64,000 nucleotides of DNA, taken from assembly GCA_024280885.1 (NCBI GenBank), contig JAJRPF010000003.1, forward strand, positions 27,876-91,875. The letters run 5' to 3'. Numbering within the stretch: the first letter of the stretch is position 1; every line of letters starts with the position of its first letter. The stretch comes from Planctomycetota bacterium (GTDB lineage Bacteria; Planctomycetota; JAJSAM01; JAJVHW01). Position numbers and translations under genes: made by a program. Positions 39,415 through 53,823 of this stretch are shown here, one piece after another. Under the pieces are notes generated by a model. That model was not told the DNA's origin. It saw only the letters and a list, made by a program, of their open reading frames with translations, and made no database searches.

Positions 39415-40412
39415 GACGCATCCTCCTTCGGACGCTGCCCGAAGACGCGCGGCTGCGTGACGCGGTTGATGAAGGGCACGAGCGCGTTCATCAACAGGAT
39501 CGCGTACATCACGCCTTCGGCCAGTCCACCCCAGACGCGGATCACCACGACGAGGAAACCGATTCCCGCTCCGAAGATCCACGCGCCCTTTGTCGTGACG
39601 GGGGAGGTCACCATGTCGGTCGCCATGAAGATCGCGCCCAGCACGAGTCCGCCCGAGAAGAGCATGAAGAGTGGCCCCGGATACTCCGGGTTGAGAAGGT
39701 GCAGCGCGCCCGCGAAGACCGCTGTCGTCAAGAAGACCGAAACCGGAATGCGCCAGTCGAGGTAGCGCTTCAGTGCGAGATACGCGCCGCAGACCAGGAT
39801 CAGGAGCGCCGACGTCTCACCGATCGAGCCGCCCGTCTGGCCGAAGAAGAGCTCCAGCACCTCGGTGCCAGTGCCCTCGAATTTCATCAGGCCGAGCGGA
39901 GTGGCGGCGGTGACGGTATCGGCCGCCGCGCTCATCAACGGCGTCGCAAAGAGATCGCCGCGAAGCGTCATCCACTCCTCGGTCGCTGCGGGCCACGTCG
40001 TGATGGCGACCGGGAATGCCGCCTGCAAGAACGCGCGTCCGACGAGTGCCGGATTGAAGACATTCTGTCCGAGGCCGCCGAAGACGAGCTTCCCGAAGGC
40101 AATGCCGAATGCACCGCCTACAAACGCCATCCAGAGTGGAAGACCGGGCGGCAACGTCAGTCCGAGAAGCAACCCGGTGATGGCGGCGGAACCGTCACCG
40201 AGTGCGCCACGCCGACCGAAGAAATGCTCCGGAAGCACTGCTCCTGCGACGGCCGCCGCCACGACGAGCAGCACACCGGGGCCGAAGAACCAGGTGCCGG
40301 CTGCGAGCAACGGCAAGAGGGTCGCGACGACGGTCCACATGATGCGCGGCGTCGAGTCCGTACTCCCGACATGGGGCGCGGCCGTGACGAGCAGACGCGA
40401 CTCGGCGCTCAC
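39411..40412 (-). CDS. rnfD: Ion-translocating oxidoreductase subunit RnfD
   Basis: FGGLGQNVFNPALVGRAFL, IFMATDMVTSPVTTKG; GTG start overlapping rnfC stop. Confidence 0.9.
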   Translation of the reverse strand: MSAESRLLVTAAPHVGSTDSTPRIMWTVVATLLPLLAAGTWFFGPGVLLVVAAAVAGAVLPEHFFGRRGALGDGSAAITGLLLGLTLPPGLPLWMAFVGGAFGIAFGKLVFGGLGQNVFNPALVGRAFLQAAFPVAITTWPAATEEWMTLRGDLFATPLMSAAADTVTAATPLGLMKFEGTGTEVLELFFGQTGGSIGETSALLILVCGAYLALKRYLDWRIPVSVFLTTAVFAGALHLLNPEYPGPLFMLFSGGLVLGAIFMATDMVTSPVTTKGAWIFGAGIGFLVVVIRVWGGLAEGVMYAILLMNALVPFINRVTQPRVFGQRPKEDAS

Positions 40413-41773
40413 GCGTTGGCCCCCGCTGCATCGCCCCGCAGAGTCTCGCGCTGCGCCTTGCGACGCAGGTCTGTCTTCGCCGCGCCGAACATCTGACTCA
40501 GAGGGATATTCGACGGACAGACGTACGAGCAGCAGCCGCACACCATGCAGAGTCCGAGGTGGTTGTCCCCCATTGCGTCGAGCCGACCCTTGCCCGCGAG
40601 GCTGCCTAGGAGTTGTGGGTTGAGGAAGACCGGGCACGCTTCGAGACAGCGCCCACAGCGGATGCAGGGATGTGTCACGCGACCGCGTACGTCCGCCTCG
40701 GTGAGTACGACAACGCCGGTCGTGCCCTTCATGACGGGCGCGTCGAGATCTCCGAGCGCCGTGCCCATCATCGGCCCGCCGAGAACGACCTCGGCCGCGT
40801 CGTCGGTCAGTCCGCCACATGCGTCGATCAGATGACGGATTCGCGTTCCGACGGGGACGATGAGGTTCTCCGGGCGGCGGATACCCGGACCGGTGACCGT
40901 GACGATGCGCTCGATCAGCGGCAATCCGGTCTCGAAGACCTCGGCGATGGTGGCGACCGACGCGACGTTCTGCACGACGACGCCGACATCGAGTGGCAAC
41001 CCGCCCTCGGGGACCTCTCGGTCGATCAATGCTTTGATGAGCATCTTCTCGGCGCCCTGCGGGTACTTCACCGTCAGGCCGAGGATCTCGACCTCGAGGT
41101 CATCCGGCTTCGTGCGCCGCAGGGCCTCGATCGCGTCGGGCTTGTTGTTCTCGACACCGATCAGCGCGCGCTTCGCACCGAGACATCGCATCATGATCCG
41201 CAACCCGAGATGCACGCGCTCCGGGTACTCGACCATTGTGCGGTGATCGGTCGTCAGATACGGCTCGCATTCGCAGCCATTCAGGACGAGCCGTTCGATC
41301 GCGCGCCCCTCGGGCGGTTTCAGCTTTACATGCGTCGGGAACGCCGCACCGCCGAGCCCCACGACGCCGCCTTGTCGGACGGCTTCGATCAATTCGTCGC
41401 CCGACAGTCCGTGCCAATCAGGGATGACACGTGGGCGCGGGATCTGCGCGGAGTGGGGCTCGACCGCGATGCGGATGGCCGTCTTGTAGCTCCCTGATGA
41501 ATGCGGTTGTAGTTCGATATCAACGACGGTTCCGGCCGCCGACGCGTGCACGGGGGAGGAGACCCAGCCGTCGGCATCTGCGATCTTGTCGCCGCGCTCC
41601 ACGCGATCGCCCGGCTTCACGATCGCACGTGCCGGCTGCCCCGCGTGCTGCGAGAGCGGCAGCACCAACTCGTCCGGGAAGGGCAGGCGCCGGATGGCCT
41701 TCGCCGCCGTGAGGTGCTTGCTCTCCGGCGGGTGGACCCCGTGGAGGAACGATCGGAGGAAGGCTGTGTTCAC
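40409..41773 (-). CDS. rnfC: Ion-translocating oxidoreductase subunit RnfC
   Basis: GLGGAAFPTHVKL, NGCECEPYLTTDHRTM, two CxxCxxCxxxCP clusters (CIRCGRCLEACP, CMVCGCCSYVCP). Confidence 0.92.
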   Translation of the reverse strand: MNTAFLRSFLHGVHPPESKHLTAAKAIRRLPFPDELVLPLSQHAGQPARAIVKPGDRVERGDKIADADGWVSSPVHASAAGTVVDIELQPHSSGSYKTAIRIAVEPHSAQIPRPRVIPDWHGLSGDELIEAVRQGGVVGLGGAAFPTHVKLKPPEGRAIERLVLNGCECEPYLTTDHRTMVEYPERVHLGLRIMMRCLGAKRALIGVENNKPDAIEALRRTKPDDLEVEILGLTVKYPQGAEKMLIKALIDREVPEGGLPLDVGVVVQNVASVATIAEVFETGLPLIERIVTVTGPGIRRPENLIVPVGTRIRHLIDACGGLTDDAAEVVLGGPMMGTALGDLDAPVMKGTTGVVVLTEADVRGRVTHPCIRCGRCLEACPVFLNPQLLGSLAGKGRLDAMGDNHLGLCMVCGCCSYVCPSNIPLSQMFGAAKTDLRRKAQRETLRGDAAGANA

Positions 41774-41782
41774 TTCAGCCTC

Positions 41783-46849
<5,067 letters not shown>

Positions 46850-46885
46850 GGCAGGCGCCTCGAGGGGGATGGGAGTCTTGGGGTG

Positions 46886-47755
46886 CTACGCGTGAACGGG
46901 GGTTCCCGGTGCAGCGCCCGTGAGGGACGTGAGGGTCTGTGCGCCCTCCACCCAGACGATGGCATTCGTCGGACAGCGCAGCGTTGCGTCGGGACTGGTC
47001 TCGTGGTTATGCGAGTAGTCGATGACGGCGAGCCCGTCGCGCATCGCGATTACGCCCTCGGGCGCGTCCTGTGCGCAGCGTCCGCACGCAGTGCATGCGA
47101 CCTGGCAGATCGCCTCGGCCGCGTCGCCTTCGAGCAGACTCTTGCACTGAACGATCAGGTGTTGGTCCACCGGCATGAGCGTGAAGAGGTCCTTGGGGCA
47201 GGCCTCCACGCAATCGCCGCAGGCCGTGCAGAGTTCTGGGTCCACGACCGGCAGATCGACGGCGTTCATGTGGATCGCATCGAAGTCGCAGGCGACGTCG
47301 CAGTCGGCGAGTCCCAGGCAGCCCCATGTGCAGCCCTTGCCACCGCCAGCCACGGATGCCGCGGCGGAGCACGTGTCGAGACCTCGGTACTCGGCGCGCT
47401 GAAGCGCAACGTGCGATCCCCCGGCACAGAGCAGGCGCGCAACGCGTTGCACGGCTTCGCCAGCAGCGACGCCCAGGAACGTGGCGACATCTTCGACTTC
47501 GTCCGGACCGGAGACCGTGCAGCCAACCGGCTCGGCCGCGCCACCCACAAGACCCTCGGCAAACGCGCGACAGCCCGCGAACCCGCATGCTCCGCAGTTC
47601 GTGCCGGGAAGCAGATCGGCGACAGCCTCGATGCGCGGGTCTTCCCAGACCTGCAGATAGCGATGCGCGACTGCGATGAGCGATCCGAACACCAACCCCA
47701 CGCCGCCGAGTATCCCGGCGGGGACGAGCAGAGCGGCGGGGTCGAACGCACTCAT
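46886..47755 (-). CDS. rnfB: Ion-translocating oxidoreductase subunit RnfB
   Basis: N-terminal TM, LLPGTNCGACGFAGCRAFAEGL, CTACGDCVEACPKDLF, CTACGRCAQDAPEGVIAM. Confidence 0.9.
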   Translation of the reverse strand: MSAFDPAALLVPAGILGGVGLVFGSLIAVAHRYLQVWEDPRIEAVADLLPGTNCGACGFAGCRAFAEGLVGGAAEPVGCTVSGPDEVEDVATFLGVAAGEAVQRVARLLCAGGSHVALQRAEYRGLDTCSAAASVAGGGKGCTWGCLGLADCDVACDFDAIHMNAVDLPVVDPELCTACGDCVEACPKDLFTLMPVDQHLIVQCKSLLEGDAAEAICQVACTACGRCAQDAPEGVIAMRDGLAVIDYSHNHETSPDATLRCPTNAIVWVEGAQTLTSLTGAAPGTPVHA

Positions 47756-48762
47756 GCGGGCGGCGCTCCTCCGGGCCGCGCGTCCAGGCCGGCCTGGGCC
47801 AAGAGCCACACGGCGAGTTGCTCCGTCGGGGCGGGACGCGCGCTCTCTTCGTCGGCCTCCGGGGCGGGAAACGTCGGCTCCGACGCGAGTTCGGCCAACA
47901 ACGCGAGGTCCTCGCCTTGCTGGAACGCACTCATCCCGTCGAGCGCGCGTCGCGGTGCTCGCGGAATCACGGTGACGGAGAACCGCTCCCATGAGCGCGT
48001 GCCGCGTCGAGGGTCATGTGTGAAGAGTGCCGCGCCGTCGGGGACCATTGCCGCGACCGCCGGTCCGTCGAACGACATGCAATCGTCGAGCCCAGATCGT
48101 GATGCGACCTGCGCGACGTAGACGCCCGGCGTCGCCAAGCGCGCAAGTGCAGCGGGTGGGCACGCGCCATCGATTTTCAGGACGAGCTTCAGGCCGCCGT
48201 CCAGGAAGTCCGCCAGCCCGGCGACCTGCAGCTCCGAGCCGCGCACCTTCACGCGAATCGCCGGCGTGACAGCGCGCTCGGCAGGGCTCCACATCGCAAA
48301 CGGGAGACCGCGCAGGTAACGACCGTGTTCTGACTCGACCAAGCGCTCCGTTCGTGCGAGCTCGATGATACGCGCGGCTCCGAAGACGTAGCCGATCTCG
48401 CGCAAGGCGCGCGCTACGGCGGCGTGCAGACTCTCACGCGGTGCCACTTCGATCTTGGTCAGATCCTCGACGCGGTCGGAGAGTGTGACCAGCATCGCGG
48501 CAGCTTCATCGACACGCGCGAGAGTCGTCGGGTCGGTGCGGTGACCGGCGGTGTGCAGTCCTGCGAAGCGGCCCGCGTCGATGCGTCCGCCAGCGAACGC
48601 TCCGAGACGCTCACTGGCGAGACTTGCCTTCTCCGCATCGGTCGAGCGGTTCTCGTGCAAGAACGTCTCGGCGAGTTGGATCTGCGCCGCGATCCGTGCC
48701 CGGAACTCCTTCTGGGGGCCGGCGATCGGACACCCGGGCTGCGAAGCGTGTTCACACGGCAT
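47752..48762 (-). CDS. Uncharacterised 336-aa protein within the OFOR-Rnf cluster
   Basis: ATG at 48762 (MPCEHASQPGCPIAGPQKEF...) overlapping both neighbours (korB end 48752; rnfB start 47755); no family recognised. Confidence 0.75.
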   Translation of the reverse strand: MPCEHASQPGCPIAGPQKEFRARIAAQIQLAETFLHENRSTDAEKASLASERLGAFAGGRIDAGRFAGLHTAGHRTDPTTLARVDEAAAMLVTLSDRVEDLTKIEVAPRESLHAAVARALREIGYVFGAARIIELARTERLVESEHGRYLRGLPFAMWSPAERAVTPAIRVKVRGSELQVAGLADFLDGGLKLVLKIDGACPPAALARLATPGVYVAQVASRSGLDDCMSFDGPAVAAMVPDGAALFTHDPRRGTRSWERFSVTVIPRAPRRALDGMSAFQQGEDLALLAELASEPTFPAPEADEESARPAPTEQLAVWLLAQAGLDARPGGAPPA

Positions 48763-49699
48763 GGCGATCCAACTCCCTCTTGAGGATGGCGATCCGATCC
48801 TCTGGCGTGTAGCCCGGCACGCGGCGTGTCTCGTCGTAGCACGCGTTCGTCGGGTCGTGGAAGAAGAGCCCCAATCGCATTCCTCCCTCCTCGGCAAGGG
48901 CGCGTGCGGCGTTCAGATCGCTCGGGTCGTGATCCAGATGGTTCGTGTGGATCGCCTCGGTGGTCGCGTCGTGAATGCCCTTCTCGTGGACGAGTACCTC
49001 GACTTTCGCTGGATCTTGCACGGCGTCCCGGAAGAGCGATGCAGTCCAGATCGGACAGCGCTGCAGGATGCGGACGAACGCGAAACCCCTGTGGCGATAC
49101 GCCGCGTCGAGCGTCGCGTAGAGATGCTGTGGCGCCCAGTCCGCTGTCTGCGCAACGAAGGACGCGTTGGTGACGCCGAGCGTTACCGAGAGCGGATTCA
49201 TCGGGGGCAAGATGCTGCCGCGCGGTTGCGTGTTGCTGGGGAAGCCCTGCGGCGTGGTCGGAGACGTCTGTTTCTTCGTCAGTCCGTAGATGTTGTTGTC
49301 CAGGAGGAGCGCGACCATGTTGACGTTGTAGCGTACGGCGTGGATCCAGTGGGCGGCGCCGATCGAGCAGCAGTCGCCATCGCCCATGACCGCGAAGACG
49401 TCGAGGTCGGGACGCGCGAGCTTGACACCGGTAGAGATGGGCAGCGCGCGTCCGTGGATGCCATGGAAGCCGTACGTGCGCAGGTAGTGGGGGAAGCGAC
49501 TGGAGCAGCCGATCCCCGACACGAAGACCGTTTTCTCGGGGGCCATCTGATGCGTTGCGAGCAGTCGCTGGGCGGCGCTCAGAACCGAGTGGTCGCCGCA
49601 GCCGGGGCACCAACGTGCGACGGGTCCGGCATAGTCGTCCATCGAGTACTCGACGTCCGGCGCCGCGCCGCAGTCGGTGAGCGTGCAAGTGGCGGTCAC
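48752..49699 (-). CDS. korB: 2-oxoacid:ferredoxin oxidoreductase beta subunit
   Basis: RWCPGCGDHSVLSAAQ, GIGCSSRFPHYLRTYGFHGIHGRALPISTGVKLARPDLDVFAVMGDGDCCSIG. Confidence 0.92.
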   Translation of the reverse strand: MTATCTLTDCGAAPDVEYSMDDYAGPVARWCPGCGDHSVLSAAQRLLATHQMAPEKTVFVSGIGCSSRFPHYLRTYGFHGIHGRALPISTGVKLARPDLDVFAVMGDGDCCSIGAAHWIHAVRYNVNMVALLLDNNIYGLTKKQTSPTTPQGFPSNTQPRGSILPPMNPLSVTLGVTNASFVAQTADWAPQHLYATLDAAYRHRGFAFVRILQRCPIWTASLFRDAVQDPAKVEVLVHEKGIHDATTEAIHTNHLDHDPSDLNAARALAEEGGMRLGLFFHDPTNACYDETRRVPGYTPEDRIAILKRELDRHAV

Positions 49700-51630
49700 G
49701 ACGGATCTCCGTTCGCGTCTGCTGTGACGCTTCTGACGTTGGCGCGGATCGCATCTGCGACGTCCGCGGGCCGCAGCGGTTGCCCCGGAACACGCGTCCA
49801 GCAATCGATGTCCACGAGCGTCTGCGCGCGGAGGAGCGTGCAGAGTTGGCCGCGCCGCCGGTTCTCGTCGGTGATGTACGGGGCGTCCTTCTCGTCGCTG
49901 AAGTTGACCTCGACGGTCATGACCGACCTGAAGCGCGCGAACAGGTCCTTCAATCCGGGTTCCAGTGGAGAGAGGAACGTCAGGTTCGCCGACGACACCG
50001 CGTGGCCCTCGCTGACGAGGCGGTCCACCGCCTCTTCGATCGTGCCCCGCGTGCTGCCCCAGCCAACGACCAAGACGTCACCGTGACTCTCGCCATGCGT
50101 CTTCGGCGGCTGCAACGTGCTCTGGAGCACCGCAATCTTGCGGCTGCGCATGTCGCAGCCGCGTTGGTTCACTCCGGTCGCGTAGCGGACCTTGCTGTCC
50201 TCGTCGTGAACCAGACCGGTCAGCGTGTACATGCCGCCCGCCTGCCCCGGGATGAAGCGTCGCGAGAGGCCTGTGCGATCGTCCCAGTCGTAGGGACGCG
50301 CTCCCTCCGGCACCGGGTCCTGATCTGGTGGCCCGGCCATCCAATTCGAGTCCGGTTTGGGGCGTGGGAATGGCTGCACGCCCGTTGCGAGATTCGCGTC
50401 CGTGAGGACGTACACGACGCAGCGGAACGCCTCGGCGATGCGGCGTGCTGTGATCAGAACGTGGAAGCACTCCTCGATCGTCGAGGGCGCAATGACGACC
50501 TTGGGTGCGTCGCCCGGCTGTCCGTAGAGCACCGCCAGAAGATCCGACTGCTCCACCTTCGTGGGGAGCCCGGTGGATGGCCCGCCGCGTTGAACATCCA
50601 CAACCACGAGCGGCACCTCGGTCATGGCCGCGAGCCCGAGGAACTCGGTCTTGAGGGCGAGTCCGGGCCCGGAGGTGACCGTGAACGCGACCTTCCCGGC
50701 GAACGATGCCCCGATTGCGACACCCACCGCGGCGATCTCGTCCTCGGCTTGGTGCACGATGCCGCCCGCGTCCTCGAAGACCTCGCTCAGGTAGTGCGAG
50801 ACGGATGTGGCCGGTGTGATGGGGTACATCGAGCAGAGGTCCATCCCCGCCGCGATTGCGCTCATGCCGAGGGCCGTGTTGCCGTTCATCACGACCATGT
50901 CGTCCGTGTAGGGCTCGGTCGCGACCTCCACGCGGAAGGGCAGGTTCTCGCGTGCCCATGCGCAGCCCAGATCGAAGAGCTCGGCGTTGCGCTCGTAGAT
51001 CTCCGGCTTCTTCTTGCGGAACGCGTAGGCGATCTGCGCCTTGCAGCGCTCCGTGTCGCGACCGTAGATCGCGGCCAGGAGCCCGAACACGAACATGTTC
51101 TTGCCGCGCCTCGGGTCGTCCACCACGGTCAGGCAGCGCTCCTCCATCGGCACGAGGATGATGCGGTAGTTCCGCGCCGAGAGTTCCTCCATCGCAGCGT
51201 TCCAGGCGGCGCGGATCGAGTCGTTGTCGTGTTCGGCCCACATCGACTCGATCAGGATGACGGCATCGTCGGCGAGGGCCTCCTGGCGGTGTCGGGAGAG
51301 CAGCACCTGCTCGTTGAAGGCGACCACCAGTTCGGCGTGGTCGCCCCAGTTAGTGATCGCCTGCGTGCCGAGACGGATACGCACACCGCTCGCGCTGGCT
51401 GGTGTCCGCGCCGGAGGTTGGATCTCGGCGGGGATGATCTCGACTGTCCAGACCCCGTTGCCCATCTTGGCGGAGACGGCGCCGAACGACTGGCCGCACT
51501 TCTGCGCGCCCTCCCCCGAGTCCGAGACCACCTCGACGCAGTGCTCGCGCACGTGGAGGACTTGGGTGGACTCCGGCGCGAGAACGCCGGCCGCGACGGG
51601 CGCGGAAGTAGGGGTCGTCATGGCACTCAC
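49696..51630 (-). CDS. korA: 2-oxoacid:ferredoxin oxidoreductase, fused gamma-alpha subunit
   Basis: N-terminal gamma-type domain, then MNGNTALGMSAIAAGMDLCSMYPITPATSVSHYL, TSGPGLALKTEFLGLA, QRGGPSTGLPTKVEQSDLL. Confidence 0.92.
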   Translation of the reverse strand: MSAMTTPTSAPVAAGVLAPESTQVLHVREHCVEVVSDSGEGAQKCGQSFGAVSAKMGNGVWTVEIIPAEIQPPARTPASASGVRIRLGTQAITNWGDHAELVVAFNEQVLLSRHRQEALADDAVILIESMWAEHDNDSIRAAWNAAMEELSARNYRIILVPMEERCLTVVDDPRRGKNMFVFGLLAAIYGRDTERCKAQIAYAFRKKKPEIYERNAELFDLGCAWARENLPFRVEVATEPYTDDMVVMNGNTALGMSAIAAGMDLCSMYPITPATSVSHYLSEVFEDAGGIVHQAEDEIAAVGVAIGASFAGKVAFTVTSGPGLALKTEFLGLAAMTEVPLVVVDVQRGGPSTGLPTKVEQSDLLAVLYGQPGDAPKVVIAPSTIEECFHVLITARRIAEAFRCVVYVLTDANLATGVQPFPRPKPDSNWMAGPPDQDPVPEGARPYDWDDRTGLSRRFIPGQAGGMYTLTGLVHDEDSKVRYATGVNQRGCDMRSRKIAVLQSTLQPPKTHGESHGDVLVVGWGSTRGTIEEAVDRLVSEGHAVSSANLTFLSPLEPGLKDLFARFRSVMTVEVNFSDEKDAPYITDENRRRGQLCTLLRAQTLVDIDCWTRVPGQPLRPADVADAIRANVRSVTADANGDPS

Positions 51631-51774
51631 CCATGCCCCGGGCCTGCGACAGCGCGGGGCCTTGCAGCCGGGCCGTATCCATCTCGCGGCTTCGTACGCA
51701 CGAAGCCCGCGCGAGGCGGGCGACTCGGTCGATCACGTCGCGTCCAAGGCTAGGTGCGCGGCGCGTGAACGACG

Positions 51775-51788
51775 GTGACCGAGGTCAC
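51775..51788. promoter_or_regulatory. GTGAC-N4-GTCAC palindrome
   Basis: GTGACCGAGGTCAC in the divergent korA / Na-Pi cotransporter intergenic region. Confidence 0.4.
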
Positions 51789-51861
51789 GCGCCAAGGTCA
51801 CGCAGCCGTCGCTCGCAGCGACGAAAAACGCGGATCCCACCCGCCTGGCGCACTTCGCGGT

Positions 51862-51887
51862 GGGGCATTCGGGGACGTGGGGGGGGG
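51862..51887 (+). promoter_or_regulatory. Four-tier G-quadruplex motif with G9 tract
   Basis: GGGG-cattc-GGGG-acgt-GGGGGGGGG, 19 nt before ATG at 51906. Confidence 0.5.
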
Positions 51888-51905
51888 CGGCAGTAGCCTG
51901 TCGCC

Positions 51906-53114
51906 ATGAATCGCGAAGGAGCCCCCGCCGGCCCGGGCCGGGAAATGCATCCCGCGGCGCGATTCCTGCTCTTTCTGATCCTGCTCTTCCTCTTTCTAGT
52001 CTCGATCAAGCTCCTGGGGGGCACGATCAAGGCGTTCGGCAAGGAAACCGCCGAAGGGCTCTTCCAAGGGGTCAGCAATCCCTTCGCCGGCCTCGCGGTC
52101 GGCATCCTGGCGACCGTGCTGGTGCAGTCGTCGTCGGTGACCACGGCCACGATCGTGGCGATGGTCGGGAGCGGCGAACTCCCGGTGGTCTCGGCCGTCC
52201 CGATGATCATGGGCGCGAATATCGGTACGTCGATCACGAACACGGTCGTGGCGATGGGGCACGCGCGGCAGTCGCGGGAATTCGAGCTCGCCTTCGCTGG
52301 CGCTACGATGCACGACTTCTTCAATCTGATCGCCGTGGCGGTGATTCTCCCGATCGAGATCATGACCTCCGGCGGGTTTGCGCTGCACACCGGTGGATGG
52401 CTGACCGAGGCCGCGGTCCAGGCGGCGCAGATCATCAGCCCGGGCATCGAGCTGACTGCGGGGGCGATCTCCGAGGCGACTGCGAGTTCCGGCAGTTGGA
52501 AGAGCCCGATCAAGATTGCCGTCGGGTGGCTGACGAAACTGATCGAGGGCGTGCTCTCCGGCGACCCGAAGAACCCCACGCACTTCGAACTCGGCATGTG
52601 GTTCGTGGCGGCGCTCGGCGGCATCTTCACGACGCTCGTTTTCATCACGCGCAACATGAAGAAGTTGATCGCGGGGCGCGCGGAGCGGGCTCTGAACGGC
52701 GCGCTCGAGAAGAGCGGCGTCATCGGCATCGTGGTCGGGATCATGATGACGGTCGCCGTGCAGAGCTCGAGTATCACGACATCGCTCTTGGTACCCATGA
52801 TCGCCGCGGGGGTGTTGACGCTGCGGAACGCCTTCCCCATTACGCTCGGCGCCAACATCGGGACGACCGTCACGGCGCTCCTGGCTGCGATCGTGGCGGG
52901 CTCGTGGGGGCTCGTGATTGCCCTCGTCCACCTGATCTTCAACCTGACGGCGACGGCGCTGATCTATCCGATCCCTGCCGTGCGCGACGTTCCGGTTAAC
53001 ATGGCGCGGTGGTTGGCGCGGTTGACGATCGCGAACCGGCTCTACGCCGGGCTCTACATCCTCGTCACGTTCATCCTCATTCCGATCGCCGGGATGCTGA
53101 TCTTCAAGGACTGA
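51906..53114 (+). CDS. Na/Pi cotransporter family protein
   Basis: Duplicated LVQSSSVTTATIVAMVGSG / AVQSSSITTSLLVPMIAAG and GANIGTSITNT / GANIGTTVTAL. Confidence 0.9.
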   Translation: MNREGAPAGPGREMHPAARFLLFLILLFLFLVSIKLLGGTIKAFGKETAEGLFQGVSNPFAGLAVGILATVLVQSSSVTTATIVAMVGSGELPVVSAVPMIMGANIGTSITNTVVAMGHARQSREFELAFAGATMHDFFNLIAVAVILPIEIMTSGGFALHTGGWLTEAAVQAAQIISPGIELTAGAISEATASSGSWKSPIKIAVGWLTKLIEGVLSGDPKNPTHFELGMWFVAALGGIFTTLVFITRNMKKLIAGRAERALNGALEKSGVIGIVVGIMMTVAVQSSSITTSLLVPMIAAGVLTLRNAFPITLGANIGTTVTALLAAIVAGSWGLVIALVHLIFNLTATALIYPIPAVRDVPVNMARWLARLTIANRLYAGLYILVTFILIPIAGMLIFKD

Positions 53115-53118
53115 ACCC

Positions 53119-53799
53119 ATGTTCGAATGGCTCAAGCAGATTGCCGGCGGCGGACCGGCCGGTCTCCCGAAGATGACGCGCGACCTGGAACGCATGATCC
53201 AGGAAGGGCGCCACGCCTTCGATGCGGCGTGCAGTGCGCTCATTGGTGGAGCCGACCCGGCGACCGTGCGCGACGATCTGCTCGAGACCGATCTGCGGAT
53301 CGACGGTCTCGAACAGTCCATTCGCCGCCAGATCCTCGTGAACGGTGCGGTGCGCGGATCGCAGCAACTACCGGAGCTCATGATCCTGATGTCCGTCGCG
53401 AAGGACGCGGAGCGGATCGGCGACTACGCAAAGAACCTGTTCGCGATCACCGGCCAGCACTCGTTCGCGACGGGGGCGAGGCACCACGAGGCGTTGCAGT
53501 CGTTGCGGGTCGAGGCGTCCAGTCTCCTGGGTGCGGCGCCGCAACTCTGGGAGTCGCAGGATCGCGAGGAGGCCGCCAAGTTCATCACGCGCGCCCAGTC
53601 GGTCGTGGATGCGAGCGAAGCGCACATGATCGCGATTTTCGCGATGCAGGAGTGTTCCGGAGCGGACGCCGCGGCCGCACTCGCTTTCCGCCACATCCGT
53701 CGCGTCGCTGGCCACATCCAGAATGTCGTCTCGGGGATCGTCAATCCTGTGGACCGCCTGGATTTCACCGACGAGCCATCGGTCCCCGACGCCAAGTAG
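53119..53799 (+). CDS. PhoU-like helical protein
   Basis: DLLETDLRIDGLEQSIRRQI...SVAKDAERIGDYAKNLF; adjacent to the Na/Pi cotransporter. Confidence 0.82.
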   Translation: MFEWLKQIAGGGPAGLPKMTRDLERMIQEGRHAFDAACSALIGGADPATVRDDLLETDLRIDGLEQSIRRQILVNGAVRGSQQLPELMILMSVAKDAERIGDYAKNLFAITGQHSFATGARHHEALQSLRVEASSLLGAAPQLWESQDREEAAKFITRAQSVVDASEAHMIAIFAMQECSGADAAAALAFRHIRRVAGHIQNVVSGIVNPVDRLDFTDEPSVPDAK

Positions 53800-53823
53800 C
53801 GCCGCGCCGCGCTCGACTCCGGC

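Noticed and set aside
47049-47110. RnfB second cluster CTACGRCAQDAP lacks the usual fourth Cys
   Set aside because: Pattern with a later RCPT cysteine is a known-looking variant of this type of ferredoxin domain; not convincing as an anomaly
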